A stretch of 64,000 nucleotides of DNA from G963669295 sp963669295 (GTDB lineage Bacteria; Bacteroidota; Bacteroidia; Flavobacteriales_D; CALLUQ01): contig OY769938.1 in the NCBI GenBank assembly GCA_963669295.1, forward strand, positions 5,270,001 to 5,334,000, read 5' to 3'. Of the stretch, positions 55,509-63,743 are shown piece by piece. A model generated the notes under the pieces. The model searched no databases. It had not been told where the DNA came from and saw only the letters and a program-made list of their open reading frames with translations. Position 1 is the first letter of the stretch, and every line of letters starts with the position of its first letter. Made by a program: the position numbers and the translations under genes.

Positions 55509-58500
55509 TTATATGACCCAGGTATAATGTTCTTCATTGGCATCTTTTATTTCTTGATCGGCCACCACTCCCTTTTCACGAAGTGCTTGGCCCGATTCGA
55601 GTGCAACCACGCATTCTATTGCATCATTGCCATTCACTTTCATGGCCAGTTTTTTCGTTTTTTGAGGGAGAGCAATGGTGGCTACTTTGCTGAATTTGTG
55701 TTGTTGGCCACGCGACAATATTTCATTAGCATCTTTGCCCATGATTTGGTAGAATTCTACCTTGTTTCCATCCGATGCGAAATCGTCGACAAGGGGTTGA
55801 GTTCCTTCAAAAGCACCTGTTTCACTCTTGCTCACATCAAATGCCTGCCCCATGCCTACCAATTCAAAAAACTGCACATCGGTTTTATCGGCCGATAGTG
55901 TTTTTTTGTAACCAAAGGCAGCATTGGTTTTGTGGTTGTTGAGTTGCACCATGCTCTTATTAATCCCATACCAACATGCCCCCTTGGCCACAGCGGTTTT
56001 CGATGCTTCAATATCCAGGGCAATTATTGCTGGTTTATGATCAGCTTTCCACAGCTGTTTTTTTACTTCTTCTTTAATCAAAGGAAAGGCGGTACTCCGT
56101 CCTGAGAACAATACTTTATCGATATGTATGTTGCCTGAAAGGTGGATGACCTCCTGCACGGCATCTTTCACGTTGTTGTAAATGATGTTGGTAAACAATG
56201 GATGTTGAAGCAGTAGACACCCCTTCTTGGGCAGTCGTTTAAACAATCGATAAAAGGCGGTAGGCACTATCTTTTCCACACTTTCTCCTTCGTCGTCGTC
56301 GACCTCTTCTACTCTTTGTACTTCAATGGCGCACCCTGTTCCCTTTTCGATGGCTTCTTCCAGTTGGTTGGCTCCTATGAGGTTTTCTTCTGTTGTTTCG
56401 TAATACGTTCTTACCAGTTCATGCTTAATTTTTCTGGCCATTTCAAGCAGTTCACTTTTTTGCTCAGTAATGTCCACTCCTGCAAGTGCAGGAAATTCCT
56501 CGGTATTTTCAAGGATCGCTTTTACCGTACAGTAATCAATCGCATCGCCTCCAATGCCATAACCAATCTTCCCTTGTAAATCTACGTTGTACTTGAGGCT
56601 TTCTTTTGTTGTTTGCCGGTTTATGGTAACAACCGTAGCATTTATGGTGGCACCGCCCATATCGAACACCAACACATTTTCCGAATCGATTGGAGTTGCT
56701 GTTTTTGTCAATGCCTTGTAATTGGAGAGGTAGTAAAACAATACTGCCTCCGCTTCGTATACATACCTAATCTCCTTGAATTGCTGAAGTGCGGCAACAC
56801 AATCAACCATGTCTTGTATCTTTCTGGTAGTAAAATTGTTAGGAATGGCTACTACAGCTCGTTTGGGGCTAAACCGTGGAGGAGTGCCACAAAGGTATTC
56901 CTTGTTTTGCTCCGATGCAGAAGTAAACCAGGGCTTTGTTTCCCTGTAAAGCCCCCGTACCAGCAAGCCTGCCAACTGCTTCCCACTAAGTGCCAGAGAG
57001 GCTCCATTTTTGAATTCTACTTGTTGCTCATCGGTATAGCCCAACAGTTTTTTGATGGACTGAAACCCATGATACTTTCGCTTATTGGATGCTAGTGCAG
57101 CTGCTGCTGTACCTGAATAATAAACACCTTCAGGGGTTTCTTGATTGTTTGGTGTAATATCTTCTGACCGATCAAAAACTACGATGGAGGGTACAATCTT
57201 ATTTCCCATTCGATCTTGCCCAATTACTATGTTATTAGCATTGCTTCCTACAGTAATACATGAACCACTGGTACCCGGATCGATGCCCATCCAAATACCA
57301 TGCAATTCGGGGCCTATGTGAAAATTGTAGCGCAACGATTGTTTCATGATTGTCTTGAATACCCCCCATGAATTTCGAGCAGTAGCCTGTACTGTAAATT
57401 CAACTATTTCAGGCTGCTCTACAATTATTGACACATCGTTTTGACGGATACCAACAACAAACCTTAGTGTATTGCTTGCTTGTTTGTGAAGCAATAATTT
57501 CAAATCACCACTGTATTCTTTTATGTCATCCGGATGAGTTTTCAAGAACAATTCAAACCCCTCTGGAATCTTGATGTGGGTTAAACCAACATGTACCATG
57601 GCTTTCCAGTTGAGGAAGTAACGGGGCCACCGGTAGTGTATATGGGCAGTTACTACAATATAATCTTTGCGTTGTTTCTCCTTGTCCCAGGCCTTATAAG
57701 GGGTTACTAGTTTGCCTACCTCTTCATCTTCAAAATCTACTCGTTCAAATGAGTCTAAATATCCGTTTGTTTGAAGTTGTATGCTTTTGGGCTTTCCGTA
57801 TTGCACCATCACTACCACCAGCAATAAGAAAAGGAATATTGGAATGATGTAATACAACACCACTACAAACGATTGAGCAGCAAGCTCAATGCTTTGCAAG
57901 GGCAACGTGCGTTCGGTTTTATAAATGAAATTGAGTGAAGGAACACCTGCCACGTTATAGGTTGTTTTCAGTTCGTAGTGGAACGTTAATAACTCTATGT
58001 TTTGCTTATTGATTAATGCCGGAAGCAATAAGTTAAAAGTTGGCAAAAAATAGGTTAGCCTGGAAGGGTCGAACTGCATCAATCCATCGTTGTTGATGTA
58101 GGAAGACGACCAATTGCCATTCTCCTCCTTCGAAGCAATTTCATCGTCAAACAATATGCTATCACGATCGGTAAAATGGGCTTGCACCCGCATTCGAACC
58201 CCTGTTGGTTGCAAACTGGCATTGTGAGTAAACTTGATGGTGGCAGGGCTTATGGTAAAGCTTGGGCTGGCATATTCCTGTTGCAACAGCCTCAAATCAC
58301 CATCTACAAAAAGGGCCACATCTTCTGGAGTTTGTGCCCCGACCTTGGGTTTGATTTTATAACCAAGAATGCCAATGGGCTCCAGGTAGGAACGAACATC
58401 AAATGAATACTGAAAAAAATCCACCTTGTAATACTGTGTGGCTAAATGGTCTGTTTTTTTCTTGATGTAGTTGGTCGAAGTTTTTGATGTTGACCCAGAA

Positions 58501-59285
58501 TAATAAGATGTTTCAAAAATTTCTTTTACCCGCTCCCAATCTCTCGTATTTCCGAAAGAGGAACCTGTTAAAAAGTCGCTTAAAATAATGAGTACATATT
58601 CTTCGGCATAAGAAGCTTGCTGTAGCCTATTTAATATTAAAGGGTATACCAGGTTAGACATAGACACCCCCCGGCCAAAATAATCAGGTGTAGGGGGAAG
58701 AGAATCCAATCGATGTATGTACTTAAAAGGCTGGGGTTCTTTTCTGTTTTTCCAACTGCTCCATCGAAACCCCTTATCTTTTAAAAAAGTACTGCAAAAT
58801 TCCTCTACAATGGCTTGCTCGTTGCCATCAGAAGCGATCCATCTCAACCGCTCAAATTCGCTTCTGGCCACATTGAAGTGGAAGAAGGATACTTCATCGC
58901 GATCCGGTTCAAAAAACGGAATGCCTTTTGATTTTTCTACCAGTAAATTATCCTGAAAAGCTTCTTGATAACCTTGAATAGAATCGTTTTCAAACAAGTC
59001 GATCAAAGCCTGTTTAAACGCCGGGCACCACTCCTTTGATTTTAAGAAGGGAGCAGAAATGTCTTGTGCAATGATGAAATGTCTTCGGAATACTTTTTGC
59101 GCTTGAGTGAAGGTTGCCAATAGCACAAATGCCACAAGACAACACCAAACTTTACCCCATCTGCCACGCTCTAATAAGGCGAAAATGGAACTGTGCTGCA
59201 TAACATGTAGTCTGCCCATTAATTGCATTCTATTCTTGCCATCGATCGTCATCAAATACCTTTTATTACTGCTCGTTTTGCGCAT
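55509..59285 (-). CDS. vWA-like/transmembrane/Hsp70-ATPase fusion protein
   Basis: This 1258-residue protein joins parts not usually seen together. An N-terminal hydrophobic segment ends at TFTQAQ (true start may be a later ATG, e.g. residue 29). Residues about 66-270 look like a degenerate vWA domain (IIAQDISAPF, LIILSDFLTG). A strong transmembrane helix is at about 470-492. From about 660 the Hsp70/actin-fold ATPase appears: phosphate-1 GIDPGTSGSC, phosphate-2 VFDMGGATIN and adenosine motif LFSGRSTAF. A beta-rich tail follows (about 1120-1258). The ATPase should be cytoplasmic and the vWA-like part outside. Hsp70 substrate-binding regions are not clear. It is the first gene of the operon. 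Confidence 0.8.
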   Translation of the reverse strand: MRKTSSNKRYLMTIDGKNRMQLMGRLHVMQHSSIFALLERGRWGKVWCCLVAFVLLATFTQAQKVFRRHFIIAQDISAPFLKSKEWCPAFKQALIDLFENDSIQGYQEAFQDNLLVEKSKGIPFFEPDRDEVSFFHFNVARSEFERLRWIASDGNEQAIVEEFCSTFLKDKGFRWSSWKNRKEPQPFKYIHRLDSLPPTPDYFGRGVSMSNLVYPLILNRLQQASYAEEYVLIILSDFLTGSSFGNTRDWERVKEIFETSYYSGSTSKTSTNYIKKKTDHLATQYYKVDFFQYSFDVRSYLEPIGILGYKIKPKVGAQTPEDVALFVDGDLRLLQQEYASPSFTISPATIKFTHNASLQPTGVRMRVQAHFTDRDSILFDDEIASKEENGNWSSSYINNDGLMQFDPSRLTYFLPTFNLLLPALINKQNIELLTFHYELKTTYNVAGVPSLNFIYKTERTLPLQSIELAAQSFVVVLYYIIPIFLFLLLVVVMVQYGKPKSIQLQTNGYLDSFERVDFEDEEVGKLVTPYKAWDKEKQRKDYIVVTAHIHYRWPRYFLNWKAMVHVGLTHIKIPEGFELFLKTHPDDIKEYSGDLKLLLHKQASNTLRFVVGIRQNDVSIIVEQPEIVEFTVQATARNSWGVFKTIMKQSLRYNFHIGPELHGIWMGIDPGTSGSCITVGSNANNIVIGQDRMGNKIVPSIVVFDRSEDITPNNQETPEGVYYSGTAAAALASNKRKYHGFQSIKKLLGYTDEQQVEFKNGASLALSGKQLAGLLVRGLYRETKPWFTSASEQNKEYLCGTPPRFSPKRAVVAIPNNFTTRKIQDMVDCVAALQQFKEIRYVYEAEAVLFYYLSNYKALTKTATPIDSENVLVFDMGGATINATVVTINRQTTKESLKYNVDLQGKIGYGIGGDAIDYCTVKAILENTEEFPALAGVDITEQKSELLEMARKIKHELVRTYYETTEENLIGANQLEEAIEKGTGCAIEVQRVEEVDDDEGESVEKIVPTAFYRLFKRLPKKGCLLLQHPLFTNIIYNNVKDAVQEVIHLSGNIHIDKVLFSGRSTAFPLIKEEVKKQLWKADHKPAIIALDIEASKTAVAKGACWYGINKSMVQLNNHKTNAAFGYKKTLSADKTDVQFFELVGMGQAFDVSKSETGAFEGTQPLVDDFASDGNKVEFYQIMGKDANEILSRGQQHKFSKVATIALPQKTKKLAMKVNGNDAIECVVALESGQALREKGVVADQEIKDANEEHYTWVI

Positions 59286-59366
59286 AGCTATACCAGCAGT
59301 ATTCAGCTACTTCATTATTCATGTTGTTCGTGAGAATTCAAACCAGGAGCAAGCCTAATCGGTGTA

Positions 59367-59396
59367 CAAAGTAATCTTTCAGGATGAAAAATACAA
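59367..59396 (-). promoter_or_regulatory. Promoter of the tubulin/vWA/Hsp70 operon
   Basis: On the minus strand TTG (59396-59394) is followed after 19 bases by TTACTTTG (59374-59367), close to the Bacteroidota consensus TTG-N19-TAnnTTTG. It lies about 80 bases before the first start codon of the Hsp70-fusion gene. Confidence 0.55.
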
Positions 59397-59527
59397 GTAT
59401 AAATACTATAAGTATAAAGACAGTATTTAAGTAAACATTAAAAACAGTATAACAACAGTACTCAAACACAAGCCTTCAATAAGCTAATATTGAGACTTTT
59501 AAAGGGGCAAAGTACTATACAACACAG

Positions 59528-59559
59528 AAATCAAAGGGCTATTAACATGTCTTTGATTT
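59528..59559. repeat. Inverted repeat AAATCAAAG/CTTTGATTT
   Basis: Nine-base perfect arms enclose 14 bases. A short T-run follows on the plus strand only. It is upstream of the Hsp70-fusion promoter and could be an operator. Confidence 0.4.
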
Positions 59560-59616
59560 TTAAAAGATTAAATCAGTAAAAACACGAGTACCTAATTAGC
59601 CGTTCATCACCATAAA

Positions 59617-59668
59617 TAAAAAACCGCCTGGTCATCCTGTTCGCTTGAAGCGAATCAGGGCCAGACGG
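59617..59668 (-). terminator. Terminator of the DUF2589-side operon
   Basis: Outer arms CCGCCTGGTC and GGCCAGACGG pair with one mismatch and one G-U, and an inner hairpin TTCGCTT-G-AAGCGAA lies in the loop. The minus strand ends in a T6 run. The whole element and its flank (CGTTCATCACC) resemble the terminator at 47720-47778. Confidence 0.75.
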
Positions 59669-59726
59669 CTTTGCATCATGAACTTTAAAAAGAAATGCTA
59701 TGCGATTGCCATAGCTTGAAGAAAGG

Positions 59727-60305
59727 TTATTCTGCCCCTGTTTCGTGGTTTTGAAATGCAGTTAAATCAATTTCTTCTGCGATGAGCAATTGAATGTCGT
59801 TGAAAGGCAGTGATGTTTTTAGTTTTACTGCACCAGCCTTGAGTTGATCATTGGCATTAATAAAGCTCCATACCTGGTTAAAGAAAACATCGAATGGAAT
59901 ACTGGTGTCGTAACTTATAGCCCCTGACTGCCCTACAATAAGCAGCAATTGACGTACTAGTTCTCTGCTTTCTTCCACCTTCATTTCATACGGCTGGAGT
60001 ACTTCCAGCAACAAGTGTTGCAATTCGTATAACACTGCTGCCGCTACACGCAATTGCTCCTTTTTCATCGAAGCTCTTCTTGTGGTGGTATCGAAGGCAG
60101 GAGCAATAATTTTGCTGCGTATTCCAGCCAATTCCGAGGTTTCGCTGATGTTGTAAGTAGCCAGTAATTCTTCCGTCGATTTGATCCATTCCATCAACTT
60201 ATTGGTGAAATGCGGATCTTTTCTTTCCAAACGGTTGACCATGACTGGAAATTCTACCAATTTGTTCTTAAGCACCTTTACCAGGTTTATGATTGACTTT
60301 TTCAT
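59727..60305 (-). CDS. Unknown helical protein, 192 aa
   Basis: The protein is soluble and almost wholly helical (LVKVLKNKLVEFPVMVNRLER, KEQLRVAAAVLYELQHLLLEVL). No family is recognised. It follows the DUF2589-like gene by twelve bases and ends just before a terminator, so it is the last gene of that short operon. The helical content suggests a scaffold or partner protein. Confidence 0.6.
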   Translation of the reverse strand: MKKSIINLVKVLKNKLVEFPVMVNRLERKDPHFTNKLMEWIKSTEELLATYNISETSELAGIRSKIIAPAFDTTTRRASMKKEQLRVAAAVLYELQHLLLEVLQPYEMKVEESRELVRQLLLIVGQSGAISYDTSIPFDVFFNQVWSFINANDQLKAGAVKLKTSLPFNDIQLLIAEEIDLTAFQNHETGAE

Positions 60306-60317
60306 TTACACCTCCTT

Positions 60318-60998
60318 TTATTCAGGTAACAACCTTGATTGTACATTGCCGTCGCTATCTTCCAACCTGTCCCATTCCATGCCTTCTTCGTTTACCTTGA
60401 TTTTAATATAAATCAGGTTTTCAGGAGCAATTTCTCTCAGTTTATGCGATTCTACAATCACACAAAGCTCTGCCAATTCATCATCGTTCATCGTAACAAG
60501 TGCTGCGGCTAATTCTCGCTCAAAATAAACACGAAATTCTTCTTCTATTCTATTGATTCGCTCCTTCATTTCTTCTTCAATGATGCGCGCTACCAATTGT
60601 AATTCTTCTACGTACTTTGCCAGCGTGTAAGTTCCCTGCCCTGTTATACTATCTTCCAACTTTCGGGTAAGTGCTGCAATTTCGCTGCGTACTTTTTGCG
60701 ATAAATCATTAGGAAGACTGTTTAACCCATAATACGTTAGCAATTCTTGATATACTTTACTGTTAAAGGCCGTATTATCAAACGCTGCAGCCTCTCCTTC
60801 AGGTTGTTCCACCTTGTCCATTGCCACAGGAACGGTTAATTCTACTTCATCCAGCCGCATACGAGGAACTGCAAAATGCCGCAATAAATCGTGATTATTG
60901 TACTGTTCTGCCACTTTTACCGTCTGCATATCAGACAATACCCTGGCGCTTGTTAAACTGGCCACCAGGCCACCGATATAATCTTCTAATTTTGTCAT
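60318..60998 (-). CDS. DUF2589-related protein
   Basis: I choose the internal ATG at 60998, which starts MTKLEDYIGGLVASL. The upstream frame only reads through the terminator of the preceding gene. The first part shares with the DUF2589 protein next door the blocks YIGG-L-A and P-M-RLDEVEL (compare P-A-LRIDEMTI). The remainder is a helical region with many Glu residues. It is therefore a divergent member of the same superfamily, of unknown function. Confidence 0.6.
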   Translation of the reverse strand: MTKLEDYIGGLVASLTSARVLSDMQTVKVAEQYNNHDLLRHFAVPRMRLDEVELTVPVAMDKVEQPEGEAAAFDNTAFNSKVYQELLTYYGLNSLPNDLSQKVRSEIAALTRKLEDSITGQGTYTLAKYVEELQLVARIIEEEMKERINRIEEEFRVYFERELAAALVTMNDDELAELCVIVESHKLREIAPENLIYIKIKVNEEGMEWDRLEDSDGNVQSRLLPE

Positions 60999-61017
60999 AC
61001 TTCTTCGATTTAAGATG

Positions 61018-61049
61018 AAAAAAGGTTGATTGCGTTGCCGCAATCAACC
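61018..61049 (-). terminator. Intra-operon terminator/attenuator after DUF2589
   Basis: GGTTGATTGCG and CGCAATCAACC form a perfect 11-bp stem with a four-base loop. On the minus strand it is followed by T6. It lies between the DUF2589 stop and the next start, so the first gene may be expressed far more strongly than the two after it. Confidence 0.82.
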
Positions 61050-61061
61050 TTCATTAAAAAT

Positions 61062-61667
61062 TTACGCATTGATGCTTGCAATGCTGTCTTCCAGCATGGT
61101 AAGGATTCTGTCCAAACCAGGAGGAACTTCATCGTTCAAAGCTTTCACATTCACTCCCATGTTGTAGGTTTTTTCTACGGTAGTTCCACGAGAAGCTTTA
61201 CGCTTGTAAGAAGCCGACGCTTTAAAATTAACAATCTTGTAATCAATTCCTAATGAGGCATTTGCAGCAAACTCACTCGACACGTTTGATGTTTCTGTTG
61301 ACGTTAATTTTGCATTGAAATCGATGGTCATTTCATCAATTCTCAAAGCAGGCATGGTCAACATAGTAAGGAAAGGCACCTTGATGGTCACTTCGCTGTC
61401 GATAAATGGCGAAGTAACATCCGTTCCAGCCGGTAAAGTTGTAGGATCTGCCCCAAGGTTTTCGTTTGGTACTGATTTTGAAAAGGCAAAATCAACATAC
61501 CTTACGCTGGTATCTCCAGATGTTGGATCCGTTTCAAATCCTACTTCCTGGATGAAATTTACTTGCGACATTGATGCCGCGTGTTGAGCTTGTACAGCAG
61601 CCTGTAGCGGGCCACCAATGTAAATACTGAAATCTAAACTGTTCAATTCTTGCACTAAATCTGCCAT
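61062..61667 (-). CDS. DUF2589 protein
   Basis: This 201-residue protein matches DUF2589 in length and motifs: YIGGPLQAAVQAQHAAS at the N-terminus, VPFLTMLTMPALRIDEMTID in the centre and VPPGLDRILTMLEDSI at the end. Its function is unknown. The sequence is beta-rich with short helices at both ends, and there is no signal peptide. A terminator follows directly, suggesting high dosage compared with its two cotranscribed neighbours. The tubulin-like system begins downstream on the same strand. Confidence 0.82.
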   Translation of the reverse strand: MADLVQELNSLDFSIYIGGPLQAAVQAQHAASMSQVNFIQEVGFETDPTSGDTSVRYVDFAFSKSVPNENLGADPTTLPAGTDVTSPFIDSEVTIKVPFLTMLTMPALRIDEMTIDFNAKLTSTETSNVSSEFAANASLGIDYKIVNFKASASYKRKASRGTTVEKTYNMGVNVKALNDEVPPGLDRILTMLEDSIASINA

Positions 61668-62403
61668 AAAATTTATTCTTTTAAGTAATCCCTACTCTAT
61701 TGAAGGCTTTTCGGGTACCGCCTTGTTGGTATACCATGGCACAGCATGCCCAGGGAAGCAGTTTTTTATCACCGCTAACTATCGTAAAATCTACTTGCCT
61801 ATTCTGCTGTTTTTACGTGTTGATTATTCCGGAAAAAATGCTGGGTAAATTGAATTTACACGAGCGCAACACACACCATTATTTTTGTTCTTTTTTTAGC
61901 TCTTTTCTTATCGTATAAACACTATATTATATTTAACGTAAAAGGTTGCATTTTGTTACATAAAAAAGGCACTTTTTTTACTTATTTTTAAATAAATTTT
62001 ACATTCACATAATGTGTTGAAATACAGCTAATTACGTGGTTTTTTTACCTTGTTTCTTATGCCATTTTTCGCATCGTTTCTCTGCCCCATATTGCCCCCA
62101 AAATCTCACCTTCAAACAGGCAATTATTTCACCCTTTTCACCGCTCTATTAATTGCTCTTATTTTGGTCTATCCGCCAGCCTTTTATTCTGATGGTTATT
62201 GGGCCAGAATTTACTCATCCTGAAAGGGAACGTCAGGGCTCGTTCAGTACACCAGAAACTCAAGCACTACATTCTTTACTTGATGTCCCTCGCATCATTC
62301 CTGTACAAGCATCTCATTAGCCATTGGGGCACTAACAGCCCTATTCCCTACCCTTAGTTTACCGAAGGCACTAACATGTCATCTACAGCCTTTACCCCTT
62401 TTT
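61668..62403. other. Non-coding region upstream of DUF2589
   Basis: I find no supported gene. The part around 61890-62040 is very AT-rich and should hold promoters, but I could not find a -33/-7 pair at the right distance. Open frames here are short and lack homology. Confidence 0.55.
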
Positions 62404-62577
62404 CGCGTTAGGGGTTGTAGCGGCTATCCTTTGCTGCACATTATGCAAGGCCTTATGGGGTTAAAAGGGCGACAACGGAGCCGTTTTAACCCCATACCAA
62501 GGCCCATAAGGTGGAGGAAAGATAATAGCGGAAAACCCGCCCCTAACCCGACCATAGGAAGGCGTTGGGGGAACGCC
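62404..62577. repeat. Large GC-rich palindromic element
   Basis: A 13-bp perfect stem TATGGGGTTAAAA/TTTTAACCCCATA (62454-62466, 62484-62496) is nested in outer complementary arms (GCGTTAGGGG on the left, CCCCTAACC on the right). CCTTATGGG can alternatively pair with CCCATAAGG, and a second hairpin GGCGTT-GGGGG-AACGCC follows at 62561-62577. The GC content contrasts with the AT-rich flank. It resembles dispersed REP/BIME-like repeats rather than a gene. Confidence 0.6.
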
Positions 62578-62810
62578 CGCACCTGACCATCAGCGGCTTG
62601 CTTTGTCTTCGAGCTTCAATGCTTTTGCCTTGTCTTCGCTTCCGCAACCACTCCAGCACTCGCTACTTACACCTTCTCCCATTCCACATTTTCCATTTAC
62701 CATTGTACATTTGCCATCCATTCCCACTCCTTGCTTTTTTCCTTACTTTTCCGTAATTTCAACGTACCTCCATTTCCTCTACGTCTACCACAACCACAAC
62801 ATGCTACACT

Positions 62811-63743
62811 ATGAAAAAACCTTTACTTGTAATGGTAATGCTGCTATGCACTACCTTCCTTTCCGCACAAACCTTCAATCAGTACTTCGATGGTGCGGAC
62901 ACCAACGTTTACAATGCTATTTTTGTGGAATTGGACACCAGCAGTACTAACATTTGGCAAATTGGCCCACCACAGAAAATGATCTTTGATGCTGCGGCTT
63001 CTGTTCCCAATGTTATTGTAACCGACACCATTAATGGCTACCCCATTAACAACACCTCCAGCTTTATTTTTAAGAGCAACCCCGACTATTGGGTGCAGTG
63101 GGGTGTATTGGCTATACAGTGGAAGCAAAAGCTGGATTACGACCATGACCAGGATGGTGGTATTGTAGAATACTCGCTCGATTATGGCGCCACCTGGGAA
63201 AATGCTTTTAACAATCCGTATGTGTATAATTTTTATGGGTTTGACCAGAGCAATATGGATACCCTGAATACTGGTGACTATGCTTTTAGTGGTACCGATG
63301 CCCAGTGGAAAGACATTTGGATGTGCTTCGACTTTTCTTTCTTAACCCTTACCGACACGGTTTACTTTAAGTTTACCCACTACAGCGATTCTATTGACAA
63401 TGCGCAAGTGAACCGCGAAGGGTGGATGATTGACAACCTCAAAGCCCACATTACCGGCTCGCATACCATTGCTGAGACAAAGCAGGAAGAATACCTCAGC
63501 GTGTTTCCAACAATAACACAAGGAAAGGTGAACATTGTGGCGCAAAAGCTCATGGAATTTCATATTATTGAACACATTGAAGTGATTAATGTAACAGGAC
63601 AGGTGGTGCAACGATATGGCAAGTGTCCTACCAAATTTTGGATCGACTTGAGCGACCAGGAAACAGGGTTGTATTATGTGCGGATAACTACCAATAAAAA
63701 AACAGAAGCATTTCCGGTGTTTTTAGACCGGAGTAAACCATGA
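62811..63743 (+). CDS. Exported protein with T9SS sorting domain
   Basis: This 310-residue protein has a signal peptide (MKKPLLVMVMLLCTTFLSAQ). The central region is rich in Asp, Trp and Tyr (WVQWGVLAIQWKQKLDYDHDQDGG, YSLDYGATWENAF) and resembles the jelly-roll/MAM-like domains seen in Bacteroidota surface proteins. It ends in a T9SS type A sorting domain (LSVFPTITQGKVNI to YYVRITTNKK). Its last codons overlap the start of the peroxidase gene (ATGA), so the two are cotranslated. Confidence 0.75.
   Translation: MKKPLLVMVMLLCTTFLSAQTFNQYFDGADTNVYNAIFVELDTSSTNIWQIGPPQKMIFDAAASVPNVIVTDTINGYPINNTSSFIFKSNPDYWVQWGVLAIQWKQKLDYDHDQDGGIVEYSLDYGATWENAFNNPYVYNFYGFDQSNMDTLNTGDYAFSGTDAQWKDIWMCFDFSFLTLTDTVYFKFTHYSDSIDNAQVNREGWMIDNLKAHITGSHTIAETKQEEYLSVFPTITQGKVNIVAQKLMEFHIIEHIEVINVTGQVVQRYGKCPTKFWIDLSDQETGLYYVRITTNKKTEAFPVFLDRSKP

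Larger units (their letters stand above)
59286..59726. other. Intergenic region between DUF2589 and Hsp70-fusion operons
   Basis: There is no supported gene in these 441 bases. They hold the promoter of the Hsp70-fusion operon, an inverted repeat and the terminator of the DUF2589-side operon, listed separately. Confidence 0.7.

Noticed and set aside
59528..59559. Plus-strand rho-independent terminator
   Set aside because: No plus-strand gene ends nearby, so a regulatory inverted repeat is more likely.
61700..62756. Short plus-strand open frames in the DUF2589 upstream region
   Set aside because: They lack credible starts and conserved features, and overlap AT-rich or palindromic non-coding DNA.
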